From: Absidia repens
Lineage: Eukaryota > Mucoromycota > Mucoromycetes > Mucorales > Cunninghamellaceae
DNA: 64,000 nucleotides
Reading direction: 5' to 3'
Assembly (NCBI GenBank): GCA_002105175.1
Contig: MCGE01000001.1
Location: forward strand, 3,472,001-3,536,000
Of the stretch, positions 11,701 to 24,300 are shown in pieces. Position 1 is the stretch's first letter, and every line of letters starts with the position of its first letter. The notes beneath the pieces were generated by a model. The model worked only from the letters and a program-made list of their open reading frames with translations. It was not told where the DNA came from and ran no database searches. The translations under genes were made by a program, and so were the position numbers.

Positions 11701-14651
11701 TTTGATTGCTCTTTTCTACACCCAGACCATGTTCATGATAACGAGACATATCCACAAAAGCCAATGGATCTTGCTTGTCTGCAGCCTTTTGTAAGAGTAA
11801 CCAACCTTTTTGGTAGCGGTCAGGATCACATTGAGTCACGGCGATTTTTCCTTGTTCAAAGACAGAGGCGAGAGACCGCAGAGCAGCTGTATAGTTTTTG
11901 TCATCGTTCTTTGTTGCAGCAGTGTGTAGCCAATGAAGAGCATCTTGATGAGCGGAGGTAGATAATTCTTGTAACAGCAATTGAGCCAAGGCAACCATCG
12001 AAGTCGTATGCTGTTGATGACTGGCACGTTCATACCAAAATTTTGCCTTATCTAGCTGCACCGACTGTACCGGAGAGAGACCACGTTCATAGAATAACCC
12101 CAAGCTATATTGCGCTGTAGCATGTCCACGTTCGGCGGCTTTTGTGTACCATTTGAATGCACGTGTAGGATCCTTTTCGACCGAAGTAGCAGGATGTGAG
12201 GAAGAAGACACACCGTTTGCAAGCATAAGAGCCACGTGAAACTGACCATCCACATCACCACCAAGAGCACTTTTCATATAGTAGTCAAAAGCCTTTTTGG
12301 GATTCCGTTTCACGACAACAGAACCATCTTGATTCTGCACACCTTCGTCATAGCAAGCAGCCACCCAAAAATGAGCATCGGAGAGTTGTTCCTGATCAGA
12401 CAAATAAGTGAATTCTTGGTATGCCAAAGCACGGTCCACATCAACGCCATCCCAGCCATTGAATTTGTATCGTGCCACCATCAAGCGAGCCACATTCCGT
12501 TGTCGAACATGTCCAACATTGATGTCAATCTTTCCAAGTGAGGAGCGTTTGTCGTCATGCTGATGGGTCAATTTTGATGTTGGTGATGGAGGAAGAGGAG
12601 GTGATGTTGAAGATTCAATACCATTGTTTGCTGCCAACTGGAACCAAGGGAATGCTTCAGAGCGTCGATCCGTCCGTAACAAAAGATGAGCCAAGGAGAG
12701 TTGAGCGGCCACAGATCCAGACAATGCAGCTTGCTTGTACATGTTGACAGCCACTTCAATGTCGGCATCGCTGTTCCCACGTTGTTCCGCTTGTTGTGCC
12801 AAGAGACCCAATGCCTGTACATCGCCTTGCATAGCCGCTTTTGTAAACCATTGATAAGCCATAATTTCATTCTTGGAGACGGCCACACCTTCAAGGAACA
12901 TCAGACCAAGAGCCCGCTGTGCTGGAGCATAATCCCCTTTGGATGCCAATTCCAAATGTTTCAATGCCTTGGAATAGTTGAGTGGCACCAAGTTCCCCAA
13001 TCGATAACTGATGCCCACAAAATAATGCGCCAAGATCACCTGTTTGTCATCAGAGTGTGTGTCAATGGAGGTAGCCGCTTCGTAGTGTTGAATAGCTTGC
13101 GTTGGGTTTCGAGTCACCAGTTCACCCTCATCGTAAAGTCCACCAAGAGTCACATGAGCCTTTACGTTTTTCTAAAATAGAATTAAAAATGTGAAAACAG
13201 ATGAATACAAAATCGAACTGATCATGGTATTATTATTATTATTTATTTATTTATTTTTGTTACCTGTTTTGCAGCTAGTTGCAACCAATGAATAGCAAGT
13301 TGAATCCATTTGTCTTGAATTTTCAGTGATGGAGAAGTGGGAGTATCCATTGTTGTCAAAGTGTTCAGGTTATCCAGAATCAGCTGACCAAGAGAGACTT
13401 GAGCATCCGCGAAGCCATGCCTTGACGCACGTTCGTACCAGTAGAGAGCATGTTTGATGTCAGGGGTTTGTTGCATAAATAATCCATGCTGAAAATGAAG
13501 ACCAAGCATGTATTGAGCGTATCGATTGTCGTGTTCGGCTGATAATTCAAAGTAGAGTAGAGCGTTTTCCACGTCAGGTTCAATGCCTTGATCACCTTTA
13601 GCCAGCATGATAGCTATTCTATATTGAGCCCAAGCAACTGTTGTCAATGGTAAAGATAATTTCGCTGTTGGTGAGGACGTTTTGCTGGTATTGTTGATAG
13701 TGGCGACATGTAGGAACCATTGTAGTGCTTTGGATTGTCAGGCTGTCTTGAAGGATGATGATAGCCTAAGTAATAGCATTCAGCCAAAGGATAATAAGCT
13801 TCCACACAATGCAAAGATTCAGCCAAGAATAGTAATTCCTGAAAGCCTTGATAGATGAGAGATTCATGACCACCGTTGATTTTTGATTGTGCAACGTGAA
13901 CCTGTTGTGCCAAGGAAGAGGAGTCGTCGTCATCACCACTTGTTTTTGAGTCAGTCGTCGTATAGCGAACATTGTTGTCCACAGGTTCATTTATTGGTGT
14001 AACCGCAGTGAAGCTCGGACCATCTCCAAAATGAGGCACATGAATCGTTGAGATGGCGCTACTTGTGGATCGTTTGGTGTATCGTGACGTGGCGGAGAGC
14101 GTCGAATTGGGTGTTTCAATCGAGGCTGTGGAGAATAAGTCAGAGAGAGTTGATACTGTTGAAGAATTTGCTGATGAAAAGGATGTAATTGTCGATTGGG
14201 GTGGAGAGGCTAATGTCTCTGCCAGTGGTATATCGTTGGGGAAAAGACTAGATAGGGGTTGGTTGGCAATATGATCCCTTATCAATATCGAAGGTGTTCC
14301 AGTAGTATACATATCAATTCCAACGGACACGTCGTTTTTCTGTGGGGCAAAAGGTATTGAGCTATTGTTGCTTTTTGGTGATGGTGATGCATTACTAGAT
14401 CTTTGTACTGAAGATGCATGTGCTGACGATGTAGGTGTCACTACTGATTTCGATACTTTCGCTGTTTCTATGTTGTTGTTGTTGTTGTTGCCGTTGTTGC
14501 CGTTGTTGCTAGTGTTGTTGTTGCTGTTGTTTGGCGATTGACGGTTAACGACGTTTTTGATTTTTGCTGGTTTTGCTGGTTTCGACGACTTTGCTTTAGC
14601 TGTTTTCCGTTGCTGTTTGTTCGATTGACTTTTACTGTGAGATGCACCCAT
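8705..14651 (-). CDS. Giant Sel1-repeat (HCP-like) scaffold protein
   Basis: Six exons: 14651-13264, 13171-11655, 11576-11308, 11223-10960, 10866-8911 and 8826-8705. Nearly all of the protein after residue ~270 is Sel1 repeats (A..LG..Y..G....D..KA..WY..AA), for example AIQHYEAATS, ALKHLELAS, AFKWYTKAAERGHATAQYSLG and SLHYWELAAK. The N-terminal third is Ser/Asn-rich low complexity. ATG 14651 gives MGASHSKS, a good N-myristoylation sequence; the frame stays open upstream, but only to a GTG. The last exon is a Ser-rich tail with no CaaX box, unlike Skt5/Chs4. Exon lengths sum to 5516 nt, one short of a multiple of three: exon 1 needs one extra base in the A run at 13729-13731 to join the AECYYLGY repeat to ALQWFLHVA. 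With it the product is about 1838 aa. Sel1 proteins scaffold signalling or ER-quality-control complexes; this one's partner is unknown. Confidence 0.85.
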
Positions 14652-16943
14652 TGTTGTTGCCACTTTTCGTATATTAAGTAATAATAATCAGGTATATGTA
14701 AAAAGAGCGACAGGAGGTATAATAAAAGTCAAAAAAAAAGAGAAAGGTATATAATGAAAAATTAAGAAAAAGAGAAAGAAAAGAAAAAAAATAAATTGGC
14801 GCTCAAGTGGTGAAAAAGAGTCTCACGAAGGCGTGCCTGCTATTTTAGGAAACTGTTTACGGTCCTTTTGAACCCTTTTTCTAAATATCTTCCTACTTCC
14901 TGATTTTAATGACACAACGAACTATTAAAATCAACCAAATTTTTATACCTTGTTGAAATTTTTCCTATTCATATATGAAGTCAAAGGCTTCTCTTTTTTT
15001 TTCTTTACCTTCTTATTTCGTTCCTTAATGATAAAGTTGGAGAATGAGAACCTTTTTGTCGTGATTAGTTTTTACTCATCACTATAGTTTTATTGATGAG
15101 CAACACAAAAAAACGCCATTGTATAACTGTAACGTACTCGCAATGATCACTTGAAGAGGTCAAGCAGAGTCAGTTGTTGCTTTTTTGGTGGTACATAATG
15201 AGTCGGCTTTTTAACAATATTTCGAGGTGAATGATAAAAAGGTCCCAAAAGCGGTGCATAAAAAAAAGTGGCCGATCATCGACATTTCGTTATAAAATGT
15301 TGAGTTTTAGCGCCAACTCTTTTGTTCCTGAAAAAAAAGGACCATTTTTAACACCAAGAAGACCAAATTACAATCGTGAATCATCATGATAAATTAATCC
15401 GCTGTTCCTGAAATACCAAAATACTTCAAATTCAGTGGTGCCATATTTTGTATTTGATTATTTGATGGCATATAGATGCATTGCAAATATCATAAACAAT
15501 GAAAGAAACTGAAAAAATATGTGATGTATGTGAGCTTGTTCCAATGACATGATGATGATTGCTATATTTAGATAAGACACTAAAAAAAAATACACTCGTC
15601 ATGCACATCAAGGAGAACCTGGCTAGCCTACACTCCAGTGAGTACCCAATATTATTGGTTTTTGCATGAAATCGATAACCTCCAATTTTGTGGATTCAGG
15701 AGAGAGAGAAAAAAAGTGTGTGAATACCAGTGTCAGGTGACAAACATTTTATAGATCATCCACGTTTCATTTCTATTCATATCCCATATCGAATAGCAAT
15801 GTCCACTTTGGGAAAAAGCCAATGGACGATTTTATGCAAAATGAAAATCAGCGGATTTTTAAATATGTGTGCCTGCTTTTTTCTTTTTACTCCATTTTTA
15901 CAGTACTGTACTATACAGCTTTTGTTTTAAAACACATGGTCAAAGATGTCTTACTGAGGTCAGGCGTTTCCTAGTTCTCCTCATCTAAAGAAATCAATCA
16001 GTGCATTGAATGATCCATTATCGTAGTTCAATTTCAAGTTGAAATGTAAAATGATTATGATACAACACTTCATATTTGTTAAAGTAGACCATGCTATGCG
16101 ACATATGCGACAAAAGTGAACATCATTGTCTGCAAAAGACATACTGGAACTCTTTAATTGGAAACTGTACTTTTTTCGATACCGTTGAATTCGCCCGAAT
16201 TGTCCGTATGTTATTAAATCGCCGCCGCCAGCTATCACTATTGAATGTGGATAACTACTCTTTTTTTGGAAATTATATCAGAGTATTGTTCCAATGTATA
16301 AATTGAATTATAAAAGATAAAACACAGCTGAACACTGTTTATGTCAATAGAAAAAATGGGTTTAGTGGTTGTAGAATAAAAAAAAAATCACCCAACCAAG
16401 AATTTGCTTTGTAAACGTACAGTCGGACAATGCAAACTCGGAATTATTTTATCCGAAATGACTGCGTAAAAAGGGAGATTTGCAGCAGCAAGTCACAGTG
16501 CCAGAAACCAGTTAAAAAATCTTTTTCATCTTTTGTTTTTTTTTTCTTTTTTGTTTTTTTTTCTTTCATAGTCAACGTTTATTCCTCTTCTTTACATTAT
16601 AGTCTAGACTTTACGTTTACTTTTTATATTTTTTGGAATCCACTTCTTCTTTTGCCTCTTATCGAAAAGGTTTTTATTTTTGCAAACTTTAGTTCATGTT
16701 TTGTTCATTACTGGACTGGAATAGATACTCCATACACGACACAATAGATCAGCAGCACTTCCTCAAGGTCAAAAAGAAGCTCCTCATCGAATCCACTTCT
16801 TAATTTTTATTCAATCCTATTATTTATTCTTTCTCTATTTACACCTCTTACTATACTTCTCTCCCCTCCTCCTTTATTCTCCTTTATTATCCCTCTTTAT
16901 CTCTTTTTATCTTCTACCTTATTCTATTCAACAAGTATACAAA
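14652..16943. other. Long spacer between divergent Sel1 and eIF5 genes
   Basis: 2.3 kb without a supported gene. Short ORFs on both strands show no recognisable motif and have poor composition. It must hold the promoters of both flanking genes. T/C-rich stretches just upstream of the eIF5 start (about 16830-16920) look like a fungal core promoter or leader. Confidence 0.5.
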
Positions 16944-18379
16944 ATGGCTACTATCAACGTCCGACGTGATGTCAAGGATTCCTTTTACCGATACAAAATG
17001 CCTCGTCTTCTCTCCAAGGTAAGAATGATGCATTCTGTATACAAAGTATACCAGATATCAGTAGTACTCATCACTGTGTGTGTCTTCATTATAGATCGAA
17101 GGAAAAGGCAATGGTATCAAGACTGTAGTGCCCAACATGACCGAAATTGCCCGAGCTTTGTCTCGACCTCCTTCTTGTAAGTACTAAATATGATTTATCC
17201 ACAATGCAACAACGACTCACTTTCTGATACCTTTTTATTATTATTATTCGCTACTAGATCCTACCAAATACTTTGGTTGTGAACTCGGTGCCCAAGTCAA
17301 GTGTGATGACAAGAACGAACGTTATATTGTTAACGGCGAACATGATGCTGAACGATTACAAACTATTCTGGATGGATTTATTTCCAAGTTTGTCCTCTGT
17401 GCCTCTTGCCGTAACCCTGAAACTGATATTGTAAGTTTTGTTTCAAATCAATCCCCACCCCTTTTACGCACAAGCCAGGTAGAATTTTACTGACCCTTCT
17501 TTGTATTGTATGGAACTGTAGATTATCAAAAACGATGATATTTTGATGGATTGTAAAGCCTGTGGTGCTCAAAACATGGCCGACATGCGACACAAACTCT
17601 CGACCTACATTGTGAAAAACCCTCCTGCTCAAGCATCCAAGAACCAACGTAAGCAACGCAAGGCGGCAACTGCTCAAGCCAACGGTGATGGTCATGGACC
17701 TGGTGGATCTCTTGTCGAAGGTGAAGATGCTGATGATGATGACATTATCTCTCAACGTATCAACAAGGAAGCAGCGGGACTTAGCATGGAAAGTAAGCTG
17801 GCACAAGAAGATTGGTCTGAAGATACGAGCGAAGCCGCCGTGGCTGCCCGTATGAAGGAACTAGCTGTCAAGGGTGTTGGTGCTTTTGCTGAAGATGATG
17901 ATGAAGGTGAAAACAAGTACGATCTCTTCGGTGCATGGTTGGAAGAACAAGACAATGCTGCTGATGAAGACATCATTGCCAAGGCGGATGAACTCGGTGT
18001 GTATGGCAAGTACAAGGCATGTCAAGTGTTGGTTCAATGTATCTTTGATGACTCCATTGCTACCCAAATCCCAAAACGTACCAAGTTGTTGCGCAAGTTT
18101 GTGACCGAAGAAAAACATCAAAAGGCTGTCCTTGGTGGTGTGGAACGTTTGGTTGGTTTGGAATATAAGGATGCTTTGTTGAAGAAGGTCCCTACCATCC
18201 TTATGAAACTCTATGATGCCGATATTATTGAAGATGATGTCTTTATCAAGTGGGGTGAAAAGCCTACCAAGCGCTATGTGGACAAGGACGTCTCCAAAGA
18301 AGTCAAGAAAGCAGCCAAGCCTTTCTTGGAATGGTTGGCCAATGCCTCTGAAGAAGAATCTGAAGAAGAATCGGACTAG
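16944..18379 (+). CDS. TIF5: Translation initiation factor eIF5
   Basis: Four exons: 16944-17018, 17095-17176, 17258-17430 and 17522-18379, giving 395 aa (yeast 405, human 431). eIF5 is the GTPase activator for eIF2 in the 43S preinitiation complex. The N-terminus carries [11 protein letters not shown], which contains the catalytic arginine (R16 here, R15 in yeast), followed by [10 protein letters not shown] zinc ribbon is visible as CASC and CKAC about 20 residues apart. The C-terminal half is a W2/HEAT domain with acidic-aromatic boxes, ending EEESEEESD, where eIF2-beta and eIF3 bind. All introns are 75-92 bp GT-AG and interrupt the N-terminal half only. A possible polyadenylation signal AAATAAATG lies at about 18495. 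The call is secure. Confidence 0.97.
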
Positions 18380-19307
18380 TTTAGTGATTTTCTTTTTAGT
18401 GCAGTTATTCATATCATTAGCTTTATTATTTTTTGATGACTTGATTCTTTGATATTTTTTTTATTGGATTACATTTACCATTCTTTTTATTTTGAAATAA
18501 ATGTCCTAGCGCTATGTTATATCTTTTTTTTTTTTTTTTTTTTTTTTTTTGAAATTGATGATCATGTGTGTATAGAAATATAGTAGTGTTGGCACTCATG
18601 GAGATTTGTTGGGTGGGGAAGAACTTTGCGTGAAACGAAAGCGAAGAATCGGTGTTTGATTTTTTTTTTTTTTACAGGGGCAAACGTTATTATAGTAGTT
18701 GAGATTATTTCCCTGTTTGATGTTTATCATGTATTGATGATCATCGATGGTATTGAATCGCTCTTTCTATTTATTGGCACAGAATTATGATTATCATTTT
18801 ATGATACAAAAAAAGAAAACGCACAGTATATTTGCTTTCACTGGACACTAGTCCCCCCTGTCAAATTTAGCAACAAAAGGGGGATGATGACCTTGAATAT
18901 AGTGATTAGTATTTTATTTACTAAAATAAACCAATGTAGGAACTACTATTTTTACTATGCCTTCGATGTTGATGATGATATTTCTTTGTAGCAATATCAA
19001 TCGAGGATTTTAGAGCAACGTGGGGTAAAAAAAAAAACCAGCGGTGATTGAATTAATGGTCCATGCACAAAGTCATCCATGTTTATACAAAAAAAAAAAA
19101 GGTCCCTTTAATGTATTCTATTAAGGTTGTTATAGTGCCTGTTTGCTTTTTTAGCTTTTATTTTTATTTTATTTTATATAAAAAGGAGCCTCCTTTTCAG
19201 CCGTTCGCTCACTTTTTTTCTCCCAAGGAAATGCGGTTACTTAATTTCAAAAACGAAATAAACAGCCTGAAGCGCAAAATCAACAGACTTCTCATGATCA
19301 TCGACAT
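18380..19307. other. Spacer after eIF5
   Basis: It holds the eIF5 3' UTR, T runs at about 18523-18550 and 18661-18673, and the short purine/pyrimidine inverted sequence TCCCCCCTGTC...AAGGGGGA near 18851-18883. No gene is supported. The far end is the upstream region of the next gene. Confidence 0.45.
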
Positions 19308-20785
19308 ATGCCATTATCAATATCATCATTTTCGATTCCCAATATGAGCAATGAACGTTTTGATCAAGAAAATGGACTGAATAATATCAACTGCGATTTT
19401 CGTGCAAGCCTTCTTGAGGATATTATGAGAGAGTTGCATACACCAACTCAACAGCAGCAGCAACAACAACAACAACAGAGTCAGCAGTATTCATGGCAAA
19501 ACCAGAGTACGTAGAAAGTAATTCATCATTCTCATATATTGTTGGTCAAAATAATAATATGTACAATTCTATAGATGGGCAAACGGTGCAAGGACACATC
19601 GATTTACTACAAAGTGGAAGTAATGAACCACCTCCTGCAGCGGTAGTCTCACATTTTGTGCCACCATCATCAAAGGAAGGGGACCAAAACGGCGTGGGTC
19701 CTTTTTCGTCGACACCATTTATTGAAAACGACATCACTCCCACTTTTAATACTCCTTTTTCCTCCCCTCTGATCACAAGTTCACCGATTGAAATGAATAA
19801 TAACACGACACCATCGCCAAGACGGGCTGCTTTTGAAGAATCTGACCCGGCACCTAAGCGGAGTTGGAATATCAAAGGGAAAAAGAAAAAGGTGGATCAA
19901 GGAATTTTTCTGAACGTGCCGCTGCCAGACTCACAACGGCCATCAAGATATTCACGCCATTCTTCATTTGAACCTGGTGTGGATGAACATAAAACTAATT
20001 ATATTTCGGTAAAATTACTTTTAATTAATCCAAACAGTGTCAACAAAATTAATAAACTATTGATCTCTCGATTTTTTTATTCATGTCGGACTTCAGAAAC
20101 CGAGTGATAGACAGCAAAAATCAGGCAACAATGAAAACGGGTCCACCCAACATACCGAAGAAAATGATTATCGTGCTGCATATACACGAGAAGCAAGCAC
20201 TAATACAAATAGCGACAATAATGAAAAAAATAATTGGAGAAAAAAACATTTAAATCAAGTGCCACCATATCCTGATAGATTACGAAAAGAATTGCAACTA
20301 ATAGAAACTGGAAAAAAAGCTACTCAGTACCTGATTTTTCAATACTCCGACATGAATGGCAGCAAGAAAATCAATCAAACGTCAACAATAACAAACAATG
20401 TCAACAAAACCATTATCATCATCTTCATTATCATCACCACTATACGCTACCATCTACACCCATTTTACAGCATCATCATCATTATCATCATCCTATGTAC
20501 CAGCATCATCAACCTCCGTGTCACCAACAAGAAAATCAACGTAATAAAAATCATCAACAAAAGGATCCTGATCCTGATCCTGATCAACAACAGCAACAAC
20601 AGCAGCAACAGCAGCAACAGCAGCATTATCATCATCATCAATTTAATATGACAGGAAATGATAAACAACAATTCAACCATAATATTCCGTTAATACACTG
20701 CCATCAGCACATTCCATACTTGGTATCACCTTGTATCACCAAGTTTCCATCGCTGTCATCCACGGGCTGCTCCTGTTACCAATGA
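19308..20785 (+). CDS. Low-complexity protein with two apparent frame breaks; function unknown
   Basis: Not recognised. Protein-like segments run in order over two exons (to 20008, then from 20097) joined by an 88-bp GT-AG intron. They are an N-terminal part (SLLEDIMRELHTP plus poly-Gln), a basic stretch (RSWNIKGKKKKVD), a Pro-rich piece (VPPYPDRLRKELQLIE), and a His/Gln-rich C-terminus. Reading through needs one extra A at the run 19498-19501 and one at the seven-A run 20312-20318. Both sites look like one-base losses in homopolymers. ATG 19308 and 19344 are both possible starts. The C-terminus is uncertain, because an alternative frame continues past 20785 with TNEWQSFLFGMKGRR. It may be a real gene with sequence errors or a decaying gene. 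The KKKK segment hints at nuclear location, which is only inference. Confidence 0.45.
20009..20096 (+). other. Intron in the low-complexity gene
   Basis: Donor GTAAAATT and acceptor GGACTTCAG join NYIS to KPSDRQQ in phase 0. The in-frame read-through soon meets a stop. Confidence 0.55.
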
Positions 20786-21303
20786 ATGGCAATCATTTTT
20801 GTTCGGAATGAAGGGGCGGAGGGGAGAAGGGGGAGGGGAGGGGAGACAAAGATGAATAAAAGGAGAAAGTTGCACTGGGTATTATTATTTAGGTTAAAAT
20901 ATTATAGGACACATATGATACATAAAATCACTAAGAAAATTTTTGATATGATAGTGTTTTTTTAATGGAAGACGGGATATAATGCTGATGGTTTTTAATA
21001 AAACATCCCTTGAATTAATAATAAAATAAAAAAAAGTATCGATTTTCTTCTGTGAGAGAAAAGAGAGAGTGTGATATATCATATCATATTGTTGTGTTGA
21101 CCAAATCAAGAACAGTAAGTTTATTTTTATAACTTTCAGTGATAAAAAAAAAACAACAAATGGAACTTTAGGTAACACAATTTCCCAATTTTTTTCGGAC
21201 GCAATCCAATAAAAATGGTTTTTTGAATTTCTTCCCCTTTTCTTTTTCTTTCTCTCTTTTTTATTTATTTATTTATTGTTATTTGCCTGTATTTTTATTT
21301 ATC
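20786..21303. other. Spacer upstream of the chitin synthase gene
   Basis: It contains a G-rich stretch at 20812-20846 and T/C-rich sequence (TTTCTTTCTCTC, ATTTATTTATTTATT) just before the chitin synthase ATG. No gene is supported. Confidence 0.5.
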
Positions 21304-24300
21304 ATGGGGAAACAGAAAGAACCAAATAAAACCGATCTTTTACAAGTCAACGATATCAAATCATGTTTACAATCACGTTATGCTTTACATCAAACATACA
21401 CCAAACTGGGATCCAACCATCTTGTGGCCATCAACCCTCACAAACCTATGGCTTATAACGATGATCAGACTAGTTTGGATTATGTTGCCATTTACAAAGA
21501 TATCAATCATCCTCCGTTACTGGATCCTCACTTATTTGACCTTGTCAACCATTCTTATTATCATATGCGACGTACTGGTGATGATCAATTGATTTATTTA
21601 TGGTAAGGTTCTTTTTTGTCTATTTCAATAATGTACTCATTTTATTTCTCTTATAATTCATTTTCCGCTCATTTTTTTTCTTTATTCTTTATTCTTTTGG
21701 TAGTGGGGAATCTGGAAGTGGAAAATCGACATTGCGACAACTGATTCTTCGACACTTGGTACGACTCGGTAGCCACAAGAAAGAAACGAAAGTACAGACA
21801 CAAATCCTTCAATCACAAGTTGTCCTTAGTTCATTTGGTCAAGCTGCTTCTTCTTCCAATATCAACGCGTCTCTGTTTGGTTATTATGGTGAAATTCAAT
21901 TCAGCGAACGTGGTCGTATGATTGGTGCCAAGACCTTACACTACTGTTTCGACAAGTCTCGTATCATTTTACACCAGCGTCCCAATTTCCAGGTGTTCTA
22001 TCAACTCATTGCTGGAGCTGATGCTCAAGAACGACAACTTTTACAACTGTCAACCGACTCATCTCACTATCGCTATCTCAAAGGGGGTCGTTCTTCACCC
22101 ACGGACTCTGATGCCTTTCAACGACTCAAGACTAGTTTGAAGGCCTCTGGATTCAAAAAGGACCACATTACTCGTATTATTCAATTGTTGGCTGCGATTC
22201 TTCATATTGGTAATCTTGTCTTTATGGATCCCAATGCTTCTGGTGGTCAAGAGGCGGCTTATGTGAAAAATACAGACGAACTGGATTTGGTAGCTGATAT
22301 GCTAGGCGTGGATCCTCGTGCATTGGAAAATGTGCTGACCTTCAAGACTACCATGATTCGAAAGGATGTCACCACTCTGATTTTGAATGCTGAACAGGCT
22401 GCTATGCAACGGGACGAATTCGTGAAAGCTCTCTATTCTTTGTTGTTTTCCTGGTTGGTAGACCGTGTCAACAGTAAAACTTGCCATGATCAATTCTCAA
22501 GCTTTATTGGTGTTTTGGATTTCCCCGGTGCTTCAACAACAACAACAAACTCGCCAGCTGCAGGATTCAACACATTTTGCCTTCAACTCGCCAATGAACG
22601 TATTCACGGTTTCTTCATGTCTCGTGTCTTTGCTCATGATGCCGATTTGTATGCAATGGAAGGAATCCAAACCCCCAAGGTGAATTACTCGGATAATGCT
22701 TCTTGTTTGGAACTGTTGACTCGACCTTCAAAAAGCATTTGCACTCTTCTCAACAATATGACTGACAGCGCGACCTCTGGCAAACGATCCTTCACCGATA
22801 CCAACTTTCTGGATTCAATTGTCAAGTACAATGGACAACATCATTCATTTGCTCTCAAAACGTCAAGTACCAGCGCTCGCCAATTTGCTGTGGAACACTA
22901 CACCGGATCTGTTACATACAACCCTACTGGATTCTTACAAGGGAATAGCAACGAACTTTCAGTGGATTTTGTCTCCTTATTCCGTGGGAATGCCGACACA
23001 CCTGCTTCTTGGAACGGATTCTTGGTCGAACTGTTCTCTGAAACCAACTTGGCCACCGCCTCGCATCCTCAACATGCTCAAGCTATTATTACCGCTCAAC
23101 AATCTGCTAAACCCACTCGACAGCCCTCTTTACGGAAAAGCAAACGACGACAAAACAACAAGGCGGAGGACGATGGTACGGATGGATCCGGGAAAACAGC
23201 ACCTACTACAGTCATTCATCAAACACAATCAGCTTTGGACGATCTCTTCAGCTCTATTCAGGAAACAACGTTGTGGTCTATCCAATGTATTCAACCAAAC
23301 GATCAACGTAACCCTACACAATTTGATAGTCGTCGGGTGCAGCAACAAATCGATACTTTGGCGCTACCGGAGATTGCTGAACGGATGAAACACAATTATG
23401 GTCATTCCATGGCACACGATGAATTTTTGGATCGATATTCAGCGGTTCTTCAATCCCACTCTATTGACAGGTCTCGCCTGCCGCGGTCTTGTTGTGATCT
23501 TGTACTTGAATCGTTTGGCTGGGGCCCTTCAGACGCTATTGTGGGAAACAATATGGTAAGAAAAAAAAAAAAAAAAAAAAAAGGTGATTCGTTTACTTAT
23601 CCATGCATTGTTATGCTCTTTACCAAATTTGGACGTTAGATCTTTTTGGCGGAAGAACCTTGGACAGCATTAGAAAATCAACTTCGACAAATTGAAAAGG
23701 TTCAACAGAATCAAGCGCGTGATGCCGGCAACAACAACAAATCCAGTGCTCGAAACAGTGCCAACATGGAAAGCAACGTCGACACATCATCAGTGCCTAG
23801 CTCTCATTTACATTCAGCAGCAGCGGTAGCGGCAGCAGCAGGATTACCTCAACCATCAACAGCACATTCTCATTACGACGATCATCAATCATTTTACTCT
23901 GAAGATGAAATTTATACCCCTGATGACACAACAAGTGGTGGTGGTGGTGGCCGTGGTGGTGGTAGCGGCTCCGGCGGTAGATACCAAGATGGATCTTATT
24001 ATGACTCTGGTTCTTTTGGCTATGCCAATGAAATGGATACAAAGGGCCTGACCATGGGACATCAACAACACAACGGCGCAGCAATGGTCGACGATGACGA
24101 GGATGATGATGGCCGCGACAAGAAGAAATTATCCAAAGAACGAAAACAGTGGCTCTTTTTTGTGTGGGCAGTGACCTGGTGGATTCCAAGCAAGTTTCTT
24201 CAATGGTGTGGTCATATGAAGCGCAAGGATGTGCAAATTGCTTGGCGTGAAAAGGTGGCTCTCTGTTTTATTATCTTCTTGATGTGCGGTTTTGTTATTT

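Noticed and set aside
13700..13740. A ~30-bp intron to explain the Sel1 frame break
   Set aside because: All other introns here are at least about 60 bp, and no branch point fits. Skipping would remove part of a good repeat.
16091..16306. Small Cys-containing ORF in the Sel1-eIF5 spacer as a zinc-binding protein
   Set aside because: Only one CxxC near the start, no partner motif, no splice or promoter context, and AT-driven composition.
20465..20680. Leu-rich minus-strand ORF as a membrane protein
   Set aside because: It is the reverse of CAT/CAG repeats in the His/Gln-rich coding region on the plus strand.
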